From Cercophora sp. LCS_1 (taxonomy: Eukaryota > Ascomycota > Sordariomycetes > Sordariales > Lasiosphaeriaceae), in assembly GCA_036250225.1 (NCBI GenBank), contig JAPZLL010000024.1, positions 496,001-560,000 of the forward strand: a DNA stretch of 64,000 nucleotides, in the 5' to 3' direction. Position numbers and translations under genes: made by a program. Below are positions 10,228-20,837 of this stretch, one piece after another. Position 1 is the first letter of the stretch. Every line of letters starts with the position of its first letter. Under the pieces are notes generated by a model. The model saw only the letters and a program-made list of their open reading frames with translations, was not told the DNA's origin and searched no databases.

Positions 10228-11038
10228 CAGAGATGCGCAGAATTTCCTATTTTGTCGGAATCTTTAAAAATATATTTCAGAGCCAGTTGCGCAGGACGGA
10301 TATGGGTTACGAAATGGAAAGGTCGTCATGTCTCGAGCAGCTAGCACATCGCAATTCAACAGCGCACTTCCAGCAAAGACATCGAGCATCAACTCCCCAG
10401 AAGCACCACCATCAGTCCGTCCGAGGCTTCGATTTGACAGCACCAATTACGGAGCTCCTGAGGGCACATTTTTGGAATATGAAAGGACCACCCTGCATCG
10501 GTCCATGTGATGATCAAAACGGAGAATCAACCTGAGGTCAAGTACAGGGCTAGCACTCGTATCTTCCTCATTCGGCCTAGCATTTCGCCGACCAAGAACA
10601 CGCATTTTGGTGTTGGCCATGCGGATATCCTAATTTGCGATCTCCGGGTTTGCTAGGATGTTGGTGGGTTGGTAGTGAGAATCGCAGGCTTGGCGGTTTC
10701 TGGTTGGATTTGGGCGCGGGGAATGTTCACTTCGATGTTGTATCCTTAGATTGCTCACAGCCCTCAACGGCGCACAATTTGAGCGTGCACCCTCATGACC
10801 TTGCACTATTGAAAAATGAGACAGTATGCTCGGTCAGATCGTCGCACATCAGTGACGCAGATGACCAAGCCAAGCTTGTCCTCTTTGGGTCCTGATGCGC
10901 GTGTGCTGCAACGCTCGCATCTGACTGGCTCTCGGCAACACAGGCCGAGCCAAATCTTATATCATCCCAACCCCGCAACTCACACCTTCCATCAACAACA
11001 GCAGCACCTCCTCTCCAGCGACGGAAGCCAAAACTAAA
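10228..11038. other. Intergenic stretch
   Basis: A 60-codon S/T/P-rich frame at 10328-10510 has an ATG but no recognisable pattern. It cannot be joined in frame to the coiled-coil gene. The last ~80 bases before 11039 are C/A-rich, like a fungal 5' leader. Confidence 0.4.
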
Positions 11039-13745
11039 ATGTCAATTATTGAGCGCGACCTCATCCACTTTACGTGCCCCTCTCCTCACACCCCAGGCAC
11101 GGTCCTCACCTCCTTCACCCTCCACGGCCCGCCCAACACCCCTCACGCCGACTTCACCTGGACCCTCACCTTCCCTCACCCCTCAACCTACCGCATCCTT
11201 CTTTCCTCACCAACGCGACCACCTCCCCTGCACGACAACACTCTCCCCTGGACACCCCTGCCCTTCACCATCATCTCATTCAATGCATCCACCCACACCG
11301 CCATCTTTTCCTTCCCACTCTCCCCGCTAACCCTCCACCTCAACTTCACCCACCAGATCAGCACCTCAATCCACCACCCCTCTTCATCGTCTCCAATCCT
11401 CTCGGACCTCCAAACCCGCTCCTACGCGCTCACATCAAACGGTATAATCCGCCATTACCACCTCGACCGCACCCGCCTCCACCTCTGCCTAGGCGAAAAA
11501 GCCGCCCCCATCAATCTCACAGGTCGCTCATTCACGCTGCACGCAACAGACGCAGCGCTGTATGACACGTACCACACCGATCCGCTGTATAAACACATCC
11601 CGTTTCTCATTTCCACGCCACGTCCCAAGGATGGGAAGCAAGGTCTCAGTTACGGGATTTTTCACGCGACGAATAGTGTTGGCACGTGGGATGTTGGTGG
11701 TGAGATTGATTACCCGAGCGGAGGGTGGAGTATGCGGTATGTGCAGGGCTATGGAGGACTTGAGGAGTGGGTCATGGTTGGGGAGGGGGTCAAGGGCGTT
11801 GTGGAGCGGTATAGCGAGGTAGTGGGCAAGCCGGGGCTGGTCGGGAGGGATTGGTTGGGGTTTTTGGGGAGTAGTATGGGTTTGGCGGAGGGACGGGATG
11901 CGCAGAGCAAGTTGGAGGGGTGGGTTGGCGCTTGCGAGAAGTGGGGGGTTCCTTGTAGTGGGATGCATGTGAGCTTTTTTTTTTTGGTCTCTTCATTAGG
12001 AGTGATGGTGATGGTGGTGTGATGTTGGGATTGCTGACTGGCGTAATTAGTTGTCCTCCGGATATACGGTTGACGAAAAAACGGGTGCGAGATGGGTCTT
12101 TTACCTCAACGAACAACGCTTCCCCGATCTCAAAGGCCTGGTAAAAAAGTTCCACAAAGCAGGGATGAAGATCATCCCCAATGTCAAACCCTGTAAGTTT
12201 TCCCCGTCTCTCACGGTTCTCCTCACTGACAGAAAAGACATCCTTGTCTCTCACCCGCACTACGACCGCCTCCGTGCCGGCGACGGCCTCTTCCACGATC
12301 CCTACACCGGCACCCATGCCAAACAAAACATGTGGTCCGGCGCCATCGGGGAATCCGGCGACGGCAGCTGGGTTGACTTTTCCTCTCCTGCGACCCGCAA
12401 ATGGTGGGCCGAAGGCATCGACACCCTCCTGGAAGCTGGTTTCGACGGCATATGGGACGACAACAACGAGTTCTACCTCCGTGACGACGCCATCACCTGC
12501 GCCAACGACCTCTCTTCCTTCCTCACTCCCATCTCTTCCACCCCAGACTCTGACGTCTTGGTCGGTCTCTTCGGTCGTATAACCCAAACCGAACTGATGA
12601 ACAAACTGTCCCACGACCGCCTCCTCTCCGCCCGCCCAAACCAACGCCCCTTTGTCCTCACCCGCTCCGCAAACCCCGCCTCGTTACGCTACGCTGCATC
12701 AACATGGTCAGGCGACAACTACACAAGCTGGGATTCCCTCCGAGGATCGCAGCACATCCAACTCACTTCAGCCATGAGCCTGATCCAAAATACCGGCGCC
12801 GACGTCGGTGGATTTGGCGGACCGATTCCAACACCTGAACTGTTTGTCAGATGGGTCCAGCTGGGCGTCACGCATTCACGCTTCTGTATCCACTCCGCGC
12901 CGTCAGATCCGCAAGGGAGGGCGAAGCTGAATAGTCCGTGGATGTATCCCGACGTGCTGCCCATAATAAGGGCACATATCAGGTGGCGGTATGAGATTAT
13001 GCCGTTCCTGTATGATTTGGTGTTGAGGAGCCATGAGTCTGCGGAGCCGGTTAATGCGCCGCTGTTTTGGGGCCCGTTTGCGGGGGATGAGGTGTTGCAC
13101 GAGAAAAAGGTGTTGGAGGGGTTTGATAGTTGGCTTGGGGTGGGGCAGTTGTTAGTTGCGCCGCAGGTTTGGGAGGGTGAAGTGAGACGAGAGGTTTATT
13201 TGCCCAGAGCTGGGGCGGATGATGAGGGTGTGTATTTCAATCTGAGGACGCCATTTGGGACGGCGAAGGCGGGGAGTTGGGTGGAGATTGAGACGCCGCT
13301 GGAGTTTGGAGGCCTTTGGGCTAGGGAGGGTGCAGTGGTGCCGGCCGGGAAGGATGTTGTTACGATTGTTGAGGGGAGGGCCGAATGGAGGAAGAAGTTT
13401 GGGGTTAAGGGAGTGGAGGACGGCTGGAATGAGGATGCAGAGAAAGATGACTGGAGAGGTGTCATGATTTTCCCAGGACAGGGTGAGAAGGCGTATGAAG
13501 GGCAGTGGGTTGAGGATGACGGCGAGTCAAGGGATCCGGCACCGAGGTGTACCGTCAGGATCACGTATTCGGTCCGGGACGGCGTCGTTGATGTCAAGCT
13601 GAAGTTGGACGTGGATGGTTTCACTCCTTTCTGGGTGCAAAAAGGTGTTCTACACGTCATCTTGCCTGCAGGCGATGACAGGACCGTGGTTGGCGCTGAA
13701 AAGAGAGGCTGGAAAGACAGGGATGTTTGGGCGATTGCTCTTTGA
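11039..13745 (+). CDS. Glycoside hydrolase family 31 (alpha-glucosidase/alpha-xylosidase type)
   Basis: Three exons: 11039-11968, 12051-12192 and 12238-13745, giving 859 residues. The first intron (11969-12050) joins ..GMH to LSSGY. The second (12193-12237) is only 45 bases and in frame. Removing it restores NVKPYILVSHPHY; retaining it adds 15 residues without a stop. GH31 hallmarks are the nucleophile motif WDDNNE (D432) and the acid/base region WSGDNYTSW (D517). The aglycone-side motif GGFGG..PTPELFVRWVQLG is also present, and the C-terminal beta-sandwich follows. No signal peptide is visible, so it probably acts in the cytosol on internalised alpha-glucosides or xylosides. Codon use is strongly C-ending in the first exon. 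Confidence 0.93.
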
Positions 13746-13999
13746 CATTCTTGTTCGCTGACCGCTGTTCGGGTGCTTCAATTTTATTTCGGGTTTCAAC
13801 TGTCTTGTCCTGGGATCCGACATTTCCTGTGTGCGGCGCTGATTGAAGCTGTCCCTGGCCTGCGCGACTGCCAGCGGGTGCAAGTTTCGGGTTCGCTTGG
13901 CGCCCGCTCGCACCGAAACGCCCATCGGAACGCGAGTCAACCGCCGAACCAGTCGGGTGAGCACTTCGTCCGTCCGAAGCTTAGCAAGCCAAACGCAAG

Positions 14000-14043
14000 C
14001 TCCGAGGCCGCTCGGAGCGAAGAAAAAACGACCTCTTATAAAG
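14000..14043 (+). promoter_or_regulatory. Perfect hairpin and TATA box upstream of the HD-domain gene
   Basis: CTCCGAG at 14000-14006 and CTCGGAG at 14011-14017 form a perfect 7-bp stem around GCCG, which could be a palindromic factor site. TATAAAG at 14037-14043 lies about 100 bases before the ATG at 14141. The rest of 13746-14140 holds nothing else I can support. Confidence 0.4.
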
Positions 14044-14140
14044 TTCAACATCTCACATCTCAATCATCTCAACTCATCACTCAGACAGAACTCATCAACT
14101 CAACGTCATCATCATCATCAACACCACCACAACCACAAAA

Positions 14141-14929
14141 ATGGCGGCGCCACTTCCTCTCCCTTTCCACCTCCCAATTTCAGGCATCACCATCCCCTCC
14201 ACACCTCTCATCGCAGCCTCATACCAATACCTCCTCGAAAACACCCGTCCCTCCACAGTGAACCATTGCCTCCGCTCCGCCTGCTTTGCCCTCCTCCTCA
14301 CCACCCGTCTCCCTCTCATCCCAGACGGCTACACCCTCGACACGGAAACCATGATTCTCTCCATCCTCTTGCACGACATGGGATGGGCCACAACGCCCAT
14401 CATCTCCAACAACACGCGCTTCGAAGTCGACGGTGCCAACATCGCCCGCGCCTTTTTGTCGTCTCAAACCACCGCCCTTTCCAGCACCCAGATCCAGCTC
14501 CTCTGGGACGCCATCGCCTTGCACACGACCCCATCCATTGCGCAGCACAAGGAGCCCGAAGTCGCGCTCGCGCATCTGGGCATCACGTCTGATTTCCTAG
14601 GGCCGTACATGCCGCCTGGCAGTACCGAGCCTGGAGCGCTGATCAGTGTCGCTGAGTATAGAGAAATTTTGCAGGCGTTTCCGAGGGCGGGGTTCAAGGA
14701 TGATCTTGTGACCATCTGCTGCGGGTTGTGTAGAGATAAGAGGGAGACGGTGTGGGATAACTTTGTGGGCGAATTTGGGGCCGAGTATGGGATTGATGGG
14801 CTGGGTGGGGACAAGGAGGAGTTTGCGGCGGAGTTTGAAGCGCGGAGGAACGCTTTGCCCTTTTTGATGGGTGGTCTAGAAAGAAGTGCGGAGTTTGAGG
14901 GCGAGGAGGTGGAGAGTGAGGAGAAGTGA
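14141..14929 (+). CDS. HD-domain protein, cyanamide hydratase-like
   Basis: A single-exon protein of 262 residues. The HD metal site is visible as H42 (VNHCLRSA), H78-D79 (ILLHDMGW) and H128 (AIALHTTPS). This is the spacing of fungal cyanamide hydratase-like HD proteins, which hydrate small nitriles such as cyanamide to urea, though many members have unknown substrates. Length and the absence of a signal peptide fit a cytosolic enzyme. The C-terminus is acidic (EGEEVESEEK). The ATG follows a CA-rich leader (..CACAAAAATGG). Confidence 0.85.
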   Translation: MAAPLPLPFHLPISGITIPSTPLIAASYQYLLENTRPSTVNHCLRSACFALLLTTRLPLIPDGYTLDTETMILSILLHDMGWATTPIISNNTRFEVDGANIARAFLSSQTTALSSTQIQLLWDAIALHTTPSIAQHKEPEVALAHLGITSDFLGPYMPPGSTEPGALISVAEYREILQAFPRAGFKDDLVTICCGLCRDKRETVWDNFVGEFGAEYGIDGLGGDKEEFAAEFEARRNALPFLMGGLERSAEFEGEEVESEEK

Positions 14930-15273
14930 GGTTGTTGCTGCGGTCAAAAGTCTGGTTCTGCGGTTGGTCTAGGATTTGATAGGAATATCCAATCCGTTTT
15001 TTTTCCTCCCTTGAAAACGCCTATCAAGCGGCGATTCCTTTGTAAGGTTGTGCCTGTGGTTATGGTAACACCCGCCATTTAATTGCTAAGCAGATAGCCG
15101 GGCGAGGCGCACTGCGTACTGAAGTCGATATTAACCGCCGCAAAGCGAGTCAAGATAGATGTGCCTCGCCGCTGGGACTGAATCCTACCAATTTACAGAC
15201 ATCTCGTGTAACCAGCAAACTAACCGCTCGAAAATCACAGACCCGAAAGACATGCCTCGACTCACTCGCCAGG

Positions 15274-15280
15274 TATAAAT
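15274..15280 (+). promoter_or_regulatory. TATA box of the DUF4360 gene
   Basis: TATAAAT lies 106 bases before the ATG at 15386. It is followed by a pyrimidine-rich stretch typical of a highly expressed fungal secreted-protein gene. The rest of 14930-15385 holds no further gene. Confidence 0.4.
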
Positions 15281-15385
15281 CCTTATATATCCAGCCCATT
15301 CCGATTCCAATCTCCTCTCCAACCAGTTTCACCATTCCAACCATTTGCATACCACAATCTCTTCTCGTCCAGTCCAGCCGAAATC

Positions 15386-15991
15386 ATGTTTCGTTACATT
15401 TCTCGCCTCGCCCTCTTCCTTTCCCTCTCCCCAACCCAAGCGGCCACCATAGCCCCACGCATCCCCGGCGCAACCATCACCCTCTCCACCATATCCGGCA
15501 ACGGCTGCCCCTCCGGCAGCGTAACCCTCACCGACACCCGCGGCGACATGGCCACGCTCAACTACAAACAATTCACCACCTCCCTCGGGCCCGACGTCTC
15601 GTCAGCAAGCAAGACAAAGAACTGCCTCGCCCGCATCAAAATCGCGACGCCACCAGGCTACATCGTCAGCATCAAGGACACCAAGTACGAAGGCCGCGCC
15701 GAGCTGTCTGCTGGCGCGACGATGCTGAGCCAGACGACGTATTACTTTGCGGATGACCCGGCCGCGCAATCCTCGACGCAGGATCGGGTGCAAGGGCCTG
15801 TGGGTGGAGGGTATGCGCGACCTGTGGAGATTGGGCGTTCGAACAGGGTGTATACGGCCTGTGGAGGTGGGGCGAGGGAGGTGGTGGTGGCGATTACGAC
15901 GAGGCATGCGTTGACGAATTCGACGGTGGGAGCGAGTGGGAGTTCGAGTTTGGCGAGTCAGAGCGTGGGGTTGGAGTGGGTTGCTTGTTGA
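15386..15991 (+). CDS. Secreted DUF4360 protein
   Basis: A single-exon protein of 201 residues. Residues 1-19 form a signal peptide (hydrophobic LALFLSLSP, cleavage near TQA). The mature part opens with the family motif SGNGCPSGSVT and carries four conserved cysteines (in GCPSG, KNCLA, TACGG and the C-terminal VAC), consistent with a disulfide-stabilised beta-sandwich. DUF4360 proteins are small secreted fungal proteins of unknown function, sometimes listed as effector candidates. The ORF is intact. Confidence 0.88.
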   Translation: MFRYISRLALFLSLSPTQAATIAPRIPGATITLSTISGNGCPSGSVTLTDTRGDMATLNYKQFTTSLGPDVSSASKTKNCLARIKIATPPGYIVSIKDTKYEGRAELSAGATMLSQTTYYFADDPAAQSSTQDRVQGPVGGGYARPVEIGRSNRVYTACGGGAREVVVAITTRHALTNSTVGASGSSSLASQSVGLEWVAC

Positions 15992-16002
15992 TGGGTGAGG
16001 CT

Positions 16003-16031
16003 GTGTGTGCGTGTGTGTGTGTGTGTGTGTA
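16003..16031 (+). repeat. (GT)n microsatellite
   Basis: About 14 GT units with one GC interruption, placed 12 bases after the DUF4360 stop codon, inside its likely 3' untranslated region. Confidence 0.9.
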
Positions 16032-16141
16032 GGTGTCGGCGGAAAGGTGGTGAGTCCATGAGAGTCTACAAGTTGGTATTGATGAACGACTTCGCAGTCG
16101 AGGCTCCTAAACTCGCTGTCGTAGAGGTACCTCGTAGATAA

Positions 16142-19100
16142 CTACTTAGACACCGTACATGAGCTAGCCAAACCGCGCGGCGCTTCGAGAAGAACGTTTT
16201 TCCCTTCTATGTCGGCCGCGTGCTCAAGCAGCAGCTTCTCTATAGCTGTGTTTCCCCACCGGCCTGCAGTCTGTAGCGGCGTCTCCCCCTCCGTATTCCT
16301 GGCGTGTATGTCGGCACCCGAATCTAGCAACAGTTTTGCAGCAGGGGCATGGTTGTGGCGGGCGCTGATATGAAGTGCCGTCATGCCAAAACGGTCATTG
16401 GTGTTCACGTCGAGGTTACTGCTGGACACTTCGTCCAGCACAAACTTTGTAACCATCAGACTCCTTTCCTCGCTCTTATGACTCTTGAAGTCTAGGGTAG
16501 CGAGATGTAGGATTGTGCGACCATTCCTATCCCTGCGGTTTGTCTTGGCGTCTTTCCACAGCTCTCGTACCACACCGACGTGGCCCCTGAAGGCCGCCCA
16601 GAGCAATGGGGACATGGCCGAACTGTCCACCACATCCGTTTCTGCACCGGCCATTACTAACGACCGCACAATCTCAACGTTGTCGTGAGCTGCTGCAAGG
16701 TGTATTGGCACCATGCCGCGTACGTCTCTGGCGTTTAGCGTTGCCGTTGCTCTTGTTAACTTCAGCACAGCTCTGCTGTCGTCCCGCTGACATGCGTAGT
16801 GAAGCGGAATTCGACCACGGATATCCATTTTGTCCACGTCCACTAGGTCACTGAGAAGCCTAGTAGAGAACGAAGATGATCCCGTCGCTGCGGCGTAGTG
16901 TGATGGTGTCCAATCAAGGATGTCTCCTTCGGGGCCCCTGTCCGCCTCCCCCTCATCTGTCATAATGTCGGGGATACTTGATAGATCTGGAAACATTCAG
17001 CGCGATGCAACAGGAAACCCAAACCGGCGTCTTGACCAGCAACAGGTATGGATTCCGCCACGGCGTCACACTGCCAAGGGCGGCCCTGTCGTTCGTACAA
17101 CCCCATGAGACGGGGTAACAACGTATTGTCGCGGACTCGTCGCAATTTGTTGAGGATATTCTCCATCAGAGATGTGAGACTTCTAGTCTCATCCTCCAAA
17201 TCTTCAGCGTTCTGCTGGTCAATATCCTCGATCAATGCCCGCAAGCACTCCATCAACAACGCGGTAGCCTTCGTGACAATACGGTCACTCTGCGGAAACG
17301 ACTCGGCCGTCTGAAAAAGCCAAACATAGACGCTGGAAACCCCTTTCCAGTTATTATTGCCTTCGTAAATCCTTGCATGTCCTCGTGCCCAATTGACGAT
17401 AGCATCTGGCCTGGGAAGTTTCCCCACGGCACTCAGTTGTGGAATGACGGCGAGGTAGATCTCATCGGGGGTCCCCAGTCCCGTCGAAGACATGTCTTGA
17501 ACCATCTTCGAGAGCTTGGCATTGCTGAGTGCAACCGCATCCCCACTGCGTCCCCGAAAGGCCCTGGTGGGCTCGGTCGAGCGTACTTGGACCTCGCCAT
17601 CAATACCACTGTCCTTATGCCCGCCAGCGACCCGCATGAAGACAGACAGCATATGCTGAGCATATAATGACTTTAAACCGCTCACGGAATCGACTGCTAG
17701 GGTGGCTGGCAGAGGGTCACTTGCGCTGAAGTACCTCAAGGGCTTGTACCCGGTTGTACCATCCATGATTTGCGGGCAAGAGGTTTCGTATCCGGTGACT
17801 CGGTGGGGTTCGAATCGCAAATGAGCTCTCCCCCCGGTCTCTGGTTTATCGACGACCATTTCGACGTTTGCAGCGCAGTCGGGCAACCACCAATGAAGGT
17901 CACGGTACAGCGCCTTGGTGTGGGGTTCCAGGAGCCTCAGGCTCCGCCCGGTAATCGCCCCTTTAGGTCGCAACCATGTATTATCATCGTCGTGCTGAAA
18001 TCGCCAATTTTGTTTGGAATTTTCTTCGTGTTCGTTGTCATGCACCGAGCATAACCACAGCGACAATGCTGCTTCAAGCTCGTCCGCGAATGCCTTCCAT
18101 CGCCCGGTCTTGGTGTCTGTTGTGACCCGAAACCAAATCTGCTCGCGACCAGCTGTCAGAGGCCACCTCAACCTTATAATTCTAGGGCTGGGGTAGGTCT
18201 TGAAGAGGTTGTTCATGGCAATCTCGATGGACCTGGCAAGGGCGATGGCCTCAGCCGAGGCAGGCCCGACCCAATTCGCAGCTTTTCCAAGTTCTTTCCG
18301 AATCCGCATCACCTCCTGAGCCTTTCCCTTTAGTCTTTCCCTAGCGTCGCTAAACTCTCAGCTCTTCACGGGGTCTTGAATAGGGGTTGTCTCCCAGCTT
18401 GGAGCCTTCTCGCCGAGGTTCTTTGACCACGGAGCGGCTTCAGTGTTCCCCAAAGCCAGAGTCAGCCAGTCCAACGCATGGTCCGAATTAAGCGGGATCC
18501 CTTTGGCCGCCTTCGCAAGATTCCGACGGATCAGCGTCCTGAGGATGGTCATGATGACAATCGCGCCGAGCTGGGCAGCAGACACAGTGCATACTGCGGA
18601 GCCCAGTGAATTGTACGATAAATCCGACAACGCTAACCAAAGCGCCCCCAACCGCTGTCATTTCCATGACAAAGCTTCCCTGGCTCCCTGACCTGCGGGA
18701 CGTCGTAATGAGTTTTTGATGCTCTTGGGGCATGATGGCGAAAGACTCAAACTTTTGGTCATTCACTGTCCCCGAACGCTGGAGCTAGACGATGTAGGCT
18801 CCCGGTCGATATCTCACTTCGGACGTACTTCCCTCCACAACAGAGGCGCAAAGTATCATTCCCGTGACAAGAAGCAGCGTTCCGGCGAGGGTGCAAGGAA
18901 ACCCGTACGCGGAGCCTTCGCCTTGAAACGACAAGATATAGTATGCGGCGAACCCGGCATAAACAAGAACGCCAAGCTGCAGGACGACGCCGAAAACTGC
19001 CACAGCATACATCTCGCCCCTACCAACCTGGTTGTCCACGTTGAGAGTCATATTCGGTGTTGCTGCGGCCGTATTTCGGATGACGACAATACCCCTATTT

Positions 19101-19630
19101 CCTGCTCGTTCCGAATCTTGGCTGTGTTGAGAAAGCTTGTTGGCAATGCGCTCCCTAAAGCTCGGATCTGGCGACAGGGTATTAGCTCTACGTCATCGAA
19201 GAACGGTTTGTCCGACCAACCGTATTCATCGAGGTAATATCGGCTATCATAATCTTCGATGTCCACAATCTCGATCTCGTCCATCCCCACGTCGGCTTCA
19301 TCGGGGACCAGTACGACAAACTCCCGAATAGGACCCGACCCCATGACCCTGACAATCTGCTGACCATTCTATAGTTCGCACGCCTCATTCGACGTAGACG
19401 ACATCAACTCTGACTCGGCCACGGCACGACTCTCGCGGGCCCTGCCGATAATCGCCTTCAGCCATGAGGGACCACCGACTCGAATCGCGCCAACAACAGC
19501 AGTCACGATGCCGAGCGGGGCCATTGCCAGGATGATGTTGCCAGCCCATCCGACCGACTAGCTCATGAACTGCATCATAACTCGTTCTCCGAAGAGGGCC
19601 AACAGACTAATGTCAGTCAAGTTAGTATCT
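16142..19630 (-). pseudogene. Decayed membrane-anchored ankyrin-repeat protein
   Basis: Five colinear leftward frames follow one fungal protein pattern. They run from hydrophobic N-terminal segments (GWAGNIILAMAPLG, GEMYAVAVFGVVLQLGVLVY, GTLLLVTGMILC, SVVGFIVQFTGL), through a long WWLPD-containing region, to at least seven ankyrin repeats (16142-16996). They are broken by in-frame TAG at 19558-19560, 19369-19371 and 18785-18787 and TGA at 18358-18360. Frame changes occur near 19065 (SSEIRPQ / ATPNMTLN), 18605 (GLRSMH / SAAQLGA) and 16990 (LLHRAE / FPDLSSIPDI). Two of the TAG codons sit where context expects Trp and one where Gln is expected, as CpA-to-TpA change would give. The true start is unresolved upstream of 19600. 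It should be inactive as a whole, though the ankyrin part alone stays open. Confidence 0.85.
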
Positions 19631-20079
19631 CTGCCTAAAACTAAGGTAACTGGCACACATGCGGCGCCAGATCGCTGATCAGATTATTCGTGATGTCATC
19701 TCCTCCCTCGCCCGCCTCGACACAGGTGACAAAGCATATCAAAAGAGCAAAAATAAAACCGAGTCGATTATTACAAGCCGTGTTGAAAGGCGATCAATTC
19801 ATCGACTCGGAAGAACGTGCAGCCCTAGCAGCTCTAATTATGTGAGCCTCCACTATGCCTTTGGGGGAATTATAATCTCGAGCGATACTCAAGGGATTAA
19901 GGATGGGGGGAAGAAACCCGGGCACAAGACAACAAACACCCAGCAGAGCAACCGACTTTGGGCATCAACCAGACCGATTGCGGAGGTTGGGATCGAAAGA
20001 AAAGTAAACACGTCAATCAACCCCGCCGGTTTGTTGGCCAATTACAGCCAGGTAATCTGAGGCAGCCGTCACACGCGGT

Positions 20080-20417
20080 TGCGAGGTCAATTGGCGAAGC
20101 GAATACTTTTGCGTGGGGAACCAGAAGTTCTTCACACCATCGTAGGCACAATGCGATAATAGCTACCTATTCTATATATTCCCGAGGTCCCGGCGCCCCG
20201 GTCGTCCCGCGACGGGAGAGCGGGACCATTCGTACTCGTTGTGGGTCCCGTGGTCCCGACCACACCACGTCCTCCGGGGCCTCGGGGCCGTCCTTACCGG
20301 TCCGTCCGGGGCTTGTGGGTCCCGTCGTTGCACCCCGGGCACAACCTGGAAGGAACGATTGGCAAACGAAAGTTGCATGGTACGTGCTTCCCCCACGGTC
20401 ATGACCTGGGCCGTGAC
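20080..20417 (-). repeat. Third, diverged copy of the LTR-like repeat
   Basis: In reverse complement it reads GTCACGGCCCAGGTCATGACC at its outer end, then GGGGTGCAACGAC, CCCACAAGCCCC, several GGGACC/GGTCCC motifs, ATATATAG and a TGTGAAGAACTTCTGGTTCC block. That is the same order as at 981-1340. The lower identity suggests an older solo copy. The inner edge is approximate. Between about 19630 and 20080 I see no other gene. Confidence 0.6.
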
Positions 20418-20837
20418 TTTTTCGGTTCTCGTGCGCATGGGCGCATTTCCTCAACGCAGTGGCCGGGGCAAAACCTGCGTGCTTCCGCGACGGGAGAGCT
20501 TGTCCCGGAAAGGAGTCGGAAATGCGCGGGAGAAATGCACGAAAGCGTGTGATGGCGGTGCAGGGCCAATTGCTGCTGGCGATGCGCCTCTCGTGTACAG
20601 ATATGTAGCGCAGGGTCAACGGAATGCAAGCAACTCGATTCGCCAAGGCCGCATCAAAGGGTGTTGTTGTTGGCCTATCTTTGCCTGCCCTCCCACCCCG
20701 CCTGCTCAAAATGTATGTGCCCCATGGGGTTTCACAAACTGCTTGGTTTGTTGTCCACTCACTCTTCTTCGCAACTTGAATTTTCCTTTCACACGGACCT
20801 TTTTTTTGGGTCAAGTTTAGGGACAGAAAAAAGCAAA

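Noticed and set aside
10328..10510. 60-codon S/T/P-rich frame after the coiled-coil gene
   Set aside because: It cannot be joined in frame to the upstream gene and has no independent support.
17800..17825. GGTTCGAATC, a tRNA T-loop-like string
   Set aside because: It lies inside the coding frame of the ankyrin-gene remnant, with no acceptor or anticodon stems around it.
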